Source: Pristionchus mayeri (taxonomy: Eukaryota > Nematoda > Chromadorea > Rhabditida > Neodiplogasteridae). From it: a DNA stretch of 64,000 nt. Location of the stretch: assembly GCA_036245805.1 (NCBI GenBank), contig BTRK01000001.1, forward strand, positions 29,085,087-29,149,086. Reading direction: 5' to 3'. Below the pieces are notes generated by a model. That model worked only from the letters and a program-made list of their open reading frames with translations, ran no database searches and was not told the origin of the DNA. Positions within the stretch are counted from its first letter, which is position 1. Each line of letters begins with the position of its first letter. Both the position numbers and the translations under genes were made by a program. Shown piece by piece: positions 20,989 to 32,683 of this stretch.

Positions 20989-23900
20989 GGAGGTGCACCC
21001 AGCGAGAAACAACGACAAATACGCGCGTTTTCTGAAGAAATGCAGCTGGCGACGACGATTGGTGTCGCACGTCTACCGTATCCCGGGAAACCGTAAGGAC
21101 TATCGCTAACTGAGTTACAGGCAGGACACCCGAGACAACTTCCGGTTTCTGTTGCTACGGACGCCGAGATCGCGGGGTGGAATTCTGGGCTTTGGATGGT
21201 TAATCATGGGGGGATGGATGGATGGGAGGACGTTACAACGAGAGACAACAGAAGAATATTATGGATAGTAAGGATAGCGGGCAAAACATGCCCCTCTTAA
21301 ATTACGAGTCTTAATTCCTCGTCTTTTCACCGAATTGGAATGAGGTAGATAAGGCAGAATCAAAAGAGCCATTTTTGCGAAGCCACCCTTAATTTTTAGC
21401 CTAGAGTTAACGGAGGGGGGGGGTAGTAGATAGGAAGTTTTCATCGTAATCTGTTTGATGGTAAGCGTTCGTTTGATTATATGGTTTCCCGGTACAACTG
21501 GCATCTAAACAATGGCCGATTCTAACTATGCGGCTGGCTCATAGTAGTTTATCAGAATCTGAGGGAATTATAGCCGTGAAGGAGATCAAATGTTGTTAGT
21601 AACTGCCTGTCCTTGGCTCCTAGGGGAAATCTGTTAATCACTTTTTTGTCTCGACTTCCCCTGTTTAATCAATATACAGCGATACTGTATCACGTCTTGG
21701 AGTGATTATCATCTGGTACCATGGTGCCTGGGTCGATGGGAACACAGGCACCGACTACCTGGTTCCCAGAGGTTCGGGGGAATAACCACACTAACTGACG
21801 TAATCGCAGGTGAAACTCTCACAGGAGAGAGAAGAGGCAGAGATTGGTTAGAGAACACGCGAAAGTGAGAGAAACAGAGAAAAGGCAATCGATGGATACG
21901 GCAGTTAACGGCACTCTCTCTCTCCCGCTACAATCATGTTACGACCAGCTACGTATTGGTCTGGTGACGTCGTCGGGAATTGATTACGGTAGTACTCCGG
22001 TATTCCGCGAATATTAGGAAAGGTCGGCACGCTGCACGCCCACCGCACCGCATCACGCACCACGATCCCGCCGCCTCACCTCATATTGCAGCCCATGGCT
22101 TCGCAGGAGGAGCGGAAGCAGAGAGGAGCCAGTTTGACGAGGGGAGCGACGAATGTGAAACGTCGCCTTCAGTCGATGCACGCACGGAAACGCACACTAG
22201 GAGTACGGTAGTTGTGGGGCGAGGTGTTGCGGTTAAGAGACACACACACTCGGGCAGCGAGAAGGCTCACACACTGGGGAAATCGATAGACGGCGGAGGA
22301 GAGGGAGAGGAAGAGGAAAGGAAGGTAAGACAGAAGGGGGAAAAGTGAACGTGAACGACAGGCGTAACGACTACAGATAGGTTAGAACGAATAAAGGAGA
22401 AGAGGAGGAGGAGATGGAGCGAATAGCAGGAATGATACTCGGAATGCACGTGATCCTGGGGTAACAACAGGCAGGAGGAGAGGGTTTCGCGCATCGGTGC
22501 TCTGTCAATAACACGGGTATTGATGATCAGGCAATGCTTGCCTTCGAGGTCGACTCAGTCAAGCGCGCCCGCGCACTCTAGGGGAAAGCACCATTACGGA
22601 AATGAAAAACAAGCATCTCAAGATGGGCTTGTGTAAATATGTAGTGGGTAATGCAGAGAGGAATATGCGTGCCTACGCCCATATGGAGAACCCTGAATAC
22701 AACTCTTACTCATCCTTGCTATTAACTCATGACGTGATGATCATTGAATTGAGTTGAATTGATGTAAGCACGTTCTTGATCTTGGGGAGGAGAGAACGTA
22801 AACTGAGTATTGAATGCAGCATTATGGGAATGGAAAACAAGAATCTTAGAAGCGCCAGAGAATAGGTGCTTGTTCCTGATCTCTGAGTGACATAAGAAGG
22901 GGATACTCAGCAATTCTTGTCATAGCTTGAATGCTAGAAACGTATCAACGCTAGCCAATAAAGCTGATGCGCAGCACCTCCTGTTCTTCCAAACGGCTTC
23001 ACCAAGAATTTCAAGCTGATCTCTGAGTGATCTCAGGGAAAGGATGGCTTCTCGAGGAATGACTCTCTTCATTTCGCGTGCTCTCTCGCCTTTCTGATCG
23101 ATGAAAGGGTACGCAAAATGAAGAAAGCCATTTCTTGCGAAGCCATCTCTAAGACGACGCAGCATTTATGGCTCGAAAAAAATGCACTCGCATCAGGGAA
23201 CAAAAAGGCAATAGTCTCGACGGGTAATGCAATGCAACGGAAAAGCGCGTACGCGCAAAAAAGTTTCAGGCCAGATTGCCTCTCGCTAATGAAGGTTTCC
23301 CAGAAGAAGCGGGGGCTGAAAAGGAGGCGACCACTGCATCAGGGAGAAGGGTGTAGGTTGACATTAAAGCAAAGTAGCGGAAAAACAAGATAACTGAGCA
23401 AAAGTATCAGCAAATCACACGGTCGAGCAGGATTGTTTCTCACCATGCTAGAATCGAGAACGGAGAGTGGGAACCACAGAGGAGAGAAGGATGACATCAG
23501 AAAGGATAAGAAAGAAGCGCGCAATTACCGTAATCAGCCCCCGCTACTGTACTCTGGTCATGTGCCTGGGGACCCTGGGGCTACTGTAGTATGCGAAAAA
23601 ATAGCTGCTTGCGACCTTTCGGCATATACTTGTTTTCCCGCCACTTGCTCATTACCGCGCTTATTAGTGGTTCGGAGAATAAATGTTAAGTGGTGGATCA
23701 TTCACTCGAGTGGAAAGCAGCGCTGACTATCATCTCTACATCTACCGTATACCCTCCTGAAGGTTACGGTAAAGTTAGCGATTCTCACGTAGAAGATTGC
23801 GCCATTTCATCTACTAAAGAACGGCGAAAATGGGAATGGATAAAGCTGATAAAATCATCGACTCTCAGTAGGATTAACCAAATATTCTGAAGGAAAACTT

Positions 23901-26900
23901 CTAGAATACGCGTCAAGTTAGTCTATCTACCGTATACTCACAAGTTGCGGCAGGGGAATTGAAAAATCGATACCTAATTGCTGAGTTGCCACTGAACGGT
24001 AATGATATGGTGGGAACGAATCGAAGGGGGAAATATCAAAAGGTATTCGCAGAAAGTAAGCTGTTTTCAGAAGTTAAGGAGAGGAAACTCAGCCTAATTG
24101 ACGCAAGAAGTAAGACATATCATTTCTCGGAAGTAGACTACGAACCATGAAGGACTTGAAATAATGAGAATGTGGGCTAGAATTTTGGCACTCTTTCCCC
24201 CACTTCCAAAGTGCAATCATCGCGCGAATTTGTATTTGGATTTAGGGAAGGACATCATCGAACCGAGCTACGACTATCTACAGAGACCACCCACTGTGCA
24301 ATGAGAGGGTGGAATAGAGCCCGCCCACAGCTCATCTTTTCGAAAAATGCATGTAATCTGTCTTTCAGCCAATCACAATCTAGGCTCTCTCCTAGTGACA
24401 TTATACCCATCGCTACACACAGAGAGCTGACTAATCTAGCGCGAAGCCGAAGATAGAAATCTAGGAGTATATCAAAGCAGAAATCAAAAGTTCAGACTCG
24501 ACTTTGGTGAAACTTCCTCCTAGAAAGGTCTCGAATCAACCAGGAAACCGGAGATTCAAATCAACCAAACAGATCATTAAAAAGTCAAAATTAAGCTTGC
24601 TAGATCGGCAATCAGAGATTCCTTCGTGAGGGGGAGAAGGGGAGTAAGCTGTAGTAGTGAGAAAGGGAGAGGTAAGTTCACACACGGCAAGTACAAGTCC
24701 AATCAATGGCCGACTGGGTGAATAGATGTACTATTCCCACCCGCGCACCTTAGAGGTGACAATTCAGACCTTAAAGAAGCTCTTCGACTTGAAAAGGAAA
24801 GAGCCGGACAATGGGAACAGTTGAGTAGAGCGAAGAGAAGAGTCGGCAACTCGAGTCTCTCGCGGGGATACGGTAGCTTTCGCGGCGAGAATCGAAACTG
24901 AATCTTCTGAGCGCCGCTTGCAAATTGGCAGTTTTGAATCGCTTCCGGCGATTTGAGTAGAGCAGCATTTATATTGAAATTGAAGATAATTGATTTCGAT
25001 TCGCAGCCGTTTTCTCAGGCATAATGGAAAAACAGTGGGAAAGTATCGGCAGCTGCGGGAGATTTGTAGATACAATCTGGCTCGGTTTGAGGCAGAGGAG
25101 GGAGAACCATTACTCTTTCTCCCCGTTTTCTCCCTCCTATCAACGGTGACGTCGGCCGCCGCGAGCGACAATCACACAAGGGGGAAACAGATTCCGAGAG
25201 TGAAAAACACCTGCCACTCAAGAGCCCCGAGACCATAAAGGGGTACTAGGACGGGGAATAGAGGCAGAAAGTAAAATGGTAGCATGCTTCCAGAATGGAA
25301 CGTGATAGTCGAGAAATGTTCGGTGCAAGAGCCAAAGCCGTGAGAAAGATGCATGAATCAATTCCGCCATCTTTTTTCGTCCATCTTTTGATGTTTCGCG
25401 GGGAGACAAGGAAATTGAATAAACAAAGGCTCAAATTTCGAGTTTCGAGTCAGGCAAGCCCTCAATGTTCAGGCAATCTCGGATCCACACGTCTCGCAAA
25501 CCTCCGGAACAACATTTCGATAAAAATGTGGCATTTATCGCAATCAGGAGCGCATTAGAATCGGATAATAAGTGCACGGTGGAGATCTTATGCTACCAGT
25601 CTGCATCGGATTTCATCCGACTCTATCACTTTTCCATGCGATTTCGTCGGTTAGAGGAAGCGAGAGAGCAGGCGATATGAGGAGAGTGCAGACACGCGTG
25701 CTCATATTTCCTCTTTCGCGCATACGCGAGTTCCTACGAGGGCGCAGCTCCGATTTCATGCTCCCGGCGTAAGGCTGCGGGCGCTCTCTCGCTTTCCCGT
25801 GATCTCTCGGCTGTTAGGGCGAAGAAATATTTCACAAGACACCGTTTCGTGTACTCTAACGATGGTTGAATCAGAGATTGCCACAGGGAAACACTGGCAA
25901 CAACGAGGGATCTGGGGGATGCAGATATTTGTTATTTGCGTGCCATTTCGATGATCGGACAGATCGACAGAAGACGTGAGAAGAGGGGAGGAAGTACATG
26001 TACGAAAAGGAAAAAGTTCATTAGAGTAGAATTCCCGGGATTGAACGCATAGACTGCATTCAGTGAGTGTGAATGGCCGAATCAGGAGTGATCTGACTGA
26101 TCGAACAGGGACAAGAGTGGAGGGAGCAACTAGAAGTTGTAAACGTGATGCTTAGCTTGGAGGGGACTCATCTGAAGAGTGTCTCGATGTTGTGTTGGCA
26201 TAATGCCAGCGATATTAGCTTCGAGATCCACTCGTGAGTGAGAGAGAGAGTATACAAAACGAAAGGGTTTAATCAGTTTCTCGGCACTCTCTCACATCTC
26301 GCTCTCTCCTGTAGACGACTGCTGTGGATATAGTCCGACTTCCCTCGCTTCATAGTCTGACCAAAAGAGATGTAAGATCAAACACATCTTTGCACGAACA
26401 TTTAATTGAAGATTTTCTTACGTTCGAAATTCTAGGAAAACCCCTACACGTAGCACGTAATTTCTCACGAGATTGGAGAAAAGGTGTAGAGCTTGGTGAC
26501 TGGAGAGATCTGCCAGAAAAATTTCGAAATTAGGGCTCTTCATGATTCTCCGATTCCAGTACCCAGGCTGACATCAAGTACGAACATGCGAAGGAAGTTC
26601 TCATATTGCATTGGAAATCACGCATGTGCGCGTTTTGCAACCGGGAGTAGATAAAAGACCAGAAATCGTGTGTGAAGTATTAATCCTGCTTGTTTTGAGT
26701 CGCACTTTGCCGGGTGAATCAGATGGAAATATCAAGAGTCAGATGTTGCGAGTGGAGAATCTCACAAGATCTGCTGACTAACGTACCGAGAAGGAGAAGA
26801 CACTTCCTCCAGATGAAGCTGGTGATTCACAAGATGTGTATTAGCGAGCTATGCCCATAATATGGTAATGGTAATGGTATTCCTGTATCAGGCAGAAAAG

Positions 26901-26994
26901 TCCTGCTGGAAGTCCACTGCTAGGCAAGTGTCTACGATAGGCTAGTTCCTGTGGGCCAAATTTGGGACTATAACATGACCTGGTGAAAGATGAG

Positions 26995-27009
26995 CCCCCC
27001 CCCCCCCCC
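26995..27009. repeat. Poly-C run (15)
   Basis: Fifteen consecutive C residues. Such runs are prone to sequencing length error. Confidence 0.9.
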
Positions 27010-27535
27010 GACTGAATCAGTCTAACCTTTACCCATAAGTACAGAATGTGTCGACAAAATTACAGAATGTGTCATCTCATTACAATTGCATTCCCGTCTT
27101 CAGAATTTTGACATTTCGGGAAAAATGTGCGCCGTGGATGCAGTTTAACTAAAAAAATCGGGTCAATCAAGGTCGATTTGACCCATTTACAGTATTCGTA
27201 CCCGTGTTTCCAACCGAGAATTCGATACAGTAGCGAGAAGGTTGGCGTGAAGGGAGCGGGCATTCGGAAGCTGCAATATGATTTTATGATTTGCTCACTC
27301 TACTTATTTCACGTGCTCATTTCATCTGCTTAACTGGTAACTGATCACGTAAAAATAGGACAGTCACTTCTTCCAAAGTGGAAAAGGCACTAATGGTACG
27401 GTGCGCAGAAAATGCCATCATGCTTTGCACTGGACACTTCCGGGTGCATTTAGTTGACAGTGCAAATTATGTCCAAAATAAGAATTTCTTCGCAAGAAAA
27501 GATTACTCTTCTTTCTGCGCGCGCTCTCTTACAAA

Positions 27536-27682
27536 GACTAGGTCGGATGAGAATGTCAAATAATACCCTTCCGTAGTATTTTCAAAGAAGACGTTTTGAC
27601 AGTGTTGGAACCAAATTCGAAAATACTGGAGCAGGATACTTTTTTGGTTGTCATCCGGTGGGTTCTCATCCGGCATAGTGCC
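27536..27682. mobile_element. hAT-like MITE, long subtype, partly deleted
   Basis: Begins GACTAGGTCGGATGAGAA and ends with the GGTTCTCATCCGG-CATAGTGCC terminus seen at 534. It shares the inner GGATACTTTTTTGGTT block with the 343-534 copy but is 147 bp long. Flanks CTTACAAA (27528-27535) and CTTACAGG (27683-27690) match at six of eight positions, an aged target duplication. Confidence 0.75.
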
Positions 27683-27802
27683 CTTACAGGCCTACTCGGC
27701 GAGCAGCACGCGAAAATAAGGGAATTGCTTGCAAAGCCACCCCTAGTACAAGCATGAATGAAGGAACGGTGGCACTTTTTGGATAGTTGGATCACCCCAT
27801 TT

Positions 27803-27816
27803 CCCCCCCCCCCCCC
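27803..27816. repeat. Poly-C run (14)
   Basis: Fourteen consecutive C residues after ATTT. No other feature overlaps it. Confidence 0.9.
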
Positions 27817-29709
27817 TATCATGTCTCATCCCCTCCCCATTGCAAAAGGGTTGTGTGACCGAAATCAGGGAGAGATTCCTAGAATGAATGGGATAGAAGA
27901 GAATTGGGAGGTGTGGGCAAATTATCCAAGAAGTGCAGAAATGATACTCTTTTCTAACCTTTTTTATGCTAGTACACACACGTAATTGAGATTATTTAGA
28001 TAAAATGCGTTGATTGACGTCCTCTTTCAGTGAAGAATTATTCAAAATGTCGATATAAGGCTAGAGTATTTTTGGTCAGCTAAAATTGATCATTAGCAAA
28101 GAACTCCCTAATGGTTAGGTAAAGTCATCTCGTTGGCATAGTCACGCAGTCCTAAAGGAGTACCAGAATGGTTAGTAAAGAGAAGAGAAGAACTTTCCAG
28201 TCATCATTTTCCCGATTCAACGCTTCTCATGTGTTTGGATTGATTTTGAGAAAAATCAATTTCGTAAATGAATGGCTAATTGCTCACAGATAATGTTCAG
28301 AAATAAGCTTAATCGAATGCTAATTAAGCCCATTCAGGTAGCAAATTTCATACCAGCGGATCTTAGAGATCAAAGATCGAAAGGTGAAGTCAGAGGTGGA
28401 GATTCCTGCTGCTCTTCCCGTATGGGCGGCTCATCCGTTGCTGAAAAATGTGTATTTAAAAGTCATCGGCCACCCCTTGAGCACGTTGTGTTGAAACGAG
28501 AACCTTGGGCCTACACTTGTGCATAGTTTACATATATTTTATAAAAAAATATCTGCTCACCCGAGATTAACTGCTGCGAGTAACTATCCGGGCTGATGCG
28601 ATTTGCCTGAAAACCTTCTGTTATTGAATAAGCTGTCGATGTTATCATCATAGCACCTGAAAACAAAACAACAAGAAGAGATCCACGTTATCATCAATCA
28701 CCTATATCTATCTGCTCATCTCTCGAGATGCTCTTTGTGTTTTTCGGTGCGAGAACGTATGCCATCAGGAGCAGAAAGACACAATTATGCTGAATCACTC
28801 GCTAATGCGAAAGAAGAGAAATAAAACAAGCAAAAATTGGAACGGACTAAGAATAAAAATTTGCACAAAGCCTTCCATTAGCGCGTTCACCCTGGCATTA
28901 AAATTGGAGAAAACTATTTTTTTCAGGTTGGAAATTAGAGTGTTGACGAGATATGAACAGAGTACTGATCAGTTGCAAGGTGTAAGAAGGAAAGGAATGC
29001 TACTGAGTGAATGTTAGAACTCGCATACGATAATTATTGCTTCTAGGTGATGCGAACAGGGGTAAGCGGTTGAGAAAATTCAGAAAACAAGGCGGGGAAT
29101 CGATAGCAACGGCAAAAGAGATGCGACGAGAGAAGCGGTGATAACTAACGGGTTGAGAGAAGGGAGGAGAACAGCGGATAATTAGTGGAACCCCCTGAGG
29201 ACCACTTCAGACTAGGGTACAGCAACAATTTAGAGCCAGGTATTTTCAGTCTGCAATACGGTACGAGGCCTTAAATGTTCGTTCTATTGTTAGATATTTG
29301 GGTTCAAAATGCAGTCAAACAGTAATTTCAAAAAGTCCACATCATACATACACTTTGGAACCAATTTTGCAAAATCTCAAGAGAGCTATCACCAATTAAA
29401 TAGAGATCCACAGATTTCTACCGATATCTCAATGTTTCCCAGGAAGTATCGTATAACGTTTTCCCACTCCTTCCTTCCCATTCCCAGTGATCAGCAGGAA
29501 ATTCAAGCGAGATCTCAGAGATAGTGCATCCTGATTTCACTGAAATCATGAACGGAAAGAAGAAGTCAGCTGTGGCGGGGGAGAAGGAGTATCTGATGCA
29601 TCTCCTATCAGATGGAGAAATGAGAAGGTGGCAGGCAAAGCAACATCATTAGCTGCAACAAATAACCACGTGAATCTCTGCGTGTCCAGTGTTCTCCCCT
29701 CATTCCTCG

Positions 29710-29712
<3 letters not shown>

Positions 29713-29778
<66 letters not shown>
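29713..29778. repeat. (GA)n microsatellite, about 33 units
   Basis: Uninterrupted GA dinucleotides for 66 bp. The Arg-Glu and Ser-Leu frames across it come from the repeat alone. Confidence 0.95.
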
Positions 29779-29783
<5 letters not shown>

Positions 29784-30474
29784 GATCGTGTTTGCGTGCC
29801 GGCTTGGCAATAATAATGAGAATTCATTTAAATAGTAAGGAAATTTGTCTCGTACACTTTGATCTACGAACAGTTTCCTCAACAAAAAGTGAAGTTTGAC
29901 TGCCGAAAATAGAGATAGCGAGTGTTCGTATAATCAGAAGAGCGAATATCTATAAAAACAGGAGCGCCGTAGATCCCAGTGGACTATTATGGTAATGCCG
30001 GCGACCAACTACTAGATAAATCGGCTTGTCGAGCTAAAATTTGCAGTGCGCCTATCACGAGATCGAAAATAGCGTTCGCCTACCACAATTCAGTTCAATT
30101 CAATTGTTTATTCGTCAGATTATGTAAACAGAAATTATACACCAAGAATCATCGATAGTTCCGTCCCTCCGAATCGCTAGAAACAAGGGGCTGAATCAGT
30201 TCATTCAATCCTGCTCAAAGAAGTTGCAAATGGCTCTATGGCGCCAGAAAAAATGACCGCTAAACTCCAAATGTTGCCGAAAAACAAGCTCATTCTTCCT
30301 TATTATCATCGAACGGGATACTGAAAGGACATTATTGCCTCGTTGTCCCCTCTCTTTAATGGGCATTTGAGGCGAGGTCAAGTCATCGAGTGAATACACT
30401 TTTAAATTGCCATATGTATGCTCAGATGAAAACACTGAACGAATCATGATGATCTAGACAAAGTGATCATTACT

Positions 30475-30781
30475 TACATGGAACTGACCGGAACTCACAT
30501 ATTCCAAAATTCATGAAAATTTCACAGAAAATTCAGCGTTAAATTCTGATCAGGAAATCGATTTCAAAATTTCCCATATATTATTTTGAAAATTTGATTT
30601 TGTGGGGAGAATGGTATTTTCAGTGCAAAAACACATAAAAATGCATATGTTTGACTCTGAAAAATATTCAAAATAACATATGGGAAATTTTGAAAGTTAT
30701 TTCCTAATCAGAATTTCGCGCTGAATTTTCTTTGAATATTTCATGAATTTTGGGATATGTGAGTTCCGGTCAATTCCACGT
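30475..30781. mobile_element. Foldback element with ~105-bp inverted arms
   Basis: The left arm (about 30475-30580) starts ACATGGAACTGACCGGAACT and runs to TTTCCCATATA. The right arm (about 30677-30781) is its reverse complement with roughly 10 percent difference, ending AGTTCCGGTCAATTCCACGT. A loop of ~95 bp separates them. There is no coding capacity. Such structure is typical of non-autonomous DNA transposons; I see no convincing target duplication, and it does not share termini with the hAT-like MITEs. Confidence 0.8.
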
Positions 30782-31291
30782 TAGGAGCTCTAGGTATATA
30801 TGTCATTCGGACACATTTCCGTCAGGAAAGCTCCTGAGAGAAAGAGGAGAGTGGTTCAATCGGTGGCCTTACTCGGCATGTAACGGGTCCGTCGTTATCA
30901 TTGAAAGGGAGCTCTGAGCCTTATTGCCTTATTGTTCTTCTCTCTACTGCAATACATTCGACTCGAGGTCGCATTTCATCGAGGGAATGCACTTTTCCAT
31001 TTCATATTTCCACAAAATCAGTTTTTATGTGTTCTATGTGCTAGTGCAGGCACAGAAAATCATCCAGAAAGCCCTTGATCTAGGGAAAACGAGGAATGCC
31101 TTGCGATTGATGTTCTCTCAACTCAACACATTGGAGGTCACAACTCGTCACCAGATCAAAGGACAACCTCTTCCTTGCCAATAGGAACAAGCCCCGATCC
31201 TCATTGTGATCCATTGCCAATCCATTATCGGGAGCAGGCGCAAAAAGTTATACGAGGTCAAACTCGTTTCGAATGCCCCGTTCGCGGACGG

Positions 31292-31298
31292 TATAAAG
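31292..31298 (+). promoter_or_regulatory. Possible TATA box upstream of the collagen gene
   Basis: TATAAAG in a GC-rich setting (GCGGACGGTATAAAGCCC), about 1.4 kb before the collagen start codon. If used, it would give a long outron removed at the GATTCAG acceptor just before the ATG. Distance makes this weak. Confidence 0.2.
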
Positions 31299-32683
31299 CC
31301 CGCGGAGGCGGCCTCTACTGCATCTTGCGCTGCACTATTGCTTGTTTCTTGTTCTTAGTAGTCGTCCGGAGGACATCAAGGCTAAACGCAGTCATACTAT
31401 TGGTTCTTGCTTCAGAGTTGTTCGGAGAGAATCAAGACTACACGGTAGATATCGTGCCCTAGACTTTAGAAATCGCGATTATAGAAAGAAAACAATCGTG
31501 CAGCTAATACTTGTCAAAAAATCAGAGTGAAATCGTGTTTTGCGCATGAAACCCGGTGTCATTTCGTCCATTCTCATAGCCATCCCCTCTCAAGTATCCC
31601 CCCATAATCCTTCCGCTTAGCCCAGTAATTTGGACACTACTGGGCAGTTCACATGAGGAGTGAATGGCAGTGGTCTTTCTCCTCTCTCGCTCTGCTCTCC
31701 TCCCGTTGTACCCGCACCCGCCACTTGCGCGAGGGCTTAAAAAGAGCACTCCAAAGTTCCTCGATCCTAATTCGCCACTTTTCGCGCCCTGGCGAGTTGC
31801 AGAGTGCAGAGTACATTCAGACCTCTGTTTTCCCAGGGTCTTTTATGTTTCTACTGCTAGATAGTTTCAGAAGGCACTAGGTTGGACGAGAACTATTTCT
31901 CAATATCGCCTCGGATCTAGCTATTGTTTCTAGGATCTTTTCTAAAATACGTGACCACTCGATGCTTCACTATAGCGGAAGTGCGATTCCCGTTGTTCCA
32001 AAGGATGCGGTCCTTCATCTTTTTACGCCTCTTGACTTATTGTATTGGCTAGAGTCCAGTGAAAGGGCCGCTCCAATAAGTGGGGGTCTCGCTCTCATCT
32101 CGGATCGGCAAAAAGACAAGCGGTCGCTGCAAAAACTTCCTTGTCCGAAATGAGCGTTCCCCCCACTTTAAGATGCGACCCGCTTTCACGGAACTGTCGC
32201 ACTTGTGTCCGAAGGACCGAACGACCCACTCATGTATTTTTCCTATCAATCTTTGGCCGTTTCGTACTTCTCTTGCTAATTTGTTTTCCAAAATAATTAG
32301 AAATCGGACCATAACACCCGTACAAAAGTCGAACTTGTGGAAGTGAATGTGCTTTTAGATTAAGTTTCACCTATAGCTCATCCTAGATTGCGGTAATGTT
32401 TTGCATTGGAAAGCACTAGAGTAGAGCCGATTACCCTTTTTCTCACTCCATTGCCTCAGGACATCCTAATTGACGGCTCTCGCTCCATTCCCAGACGTTA
32501 TTCCCTGTCCCAAGGCCAGACATGCCATTAGAGCACCACGCTGCACTTTCGATGGGGCGTAAAAGCGTGTGGCGCGGCTGTGCCTAAGTGATCGTGGTGC
32601 GCTCCAAGGGAAACGTCGTCCTGTCGCATTTTGACTAGGTTCTCTAAATTGGTAATCGTCGCCTGATTCAGTAAGACCACACC

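Larger units (their letters stand above)
19303..32683. other. Large gap without a recognised protein gene
   Basis: About 13 kb. I found no splice-supported coding exon on either strand. It holds many TACSGTA motifs (mostly before 25 kb), GAGAGAGC-type motifs near 23065 and 25660, a hAT-like MITE at 27536-27682, two poly-C runs, a (GA)n array, a foldback element at 30475-30781 and a possible TATA box near 31292. The part up to about 25 kb could be regulatory sequence of the RGS gene, by analogy with its candidate upstream exons. Confidence 0.5.

Noticed and set aside
29546..29899. Leu-Ser and Arg-Glu repeat frames
   Set aside because: Translation of the (GA)n microsatellite.
31175..31462. 95-codon plus-strand frame near a TATA-like box
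   Set aside because: No domain, no splice partners and no homologous pattern; compatible with chance.
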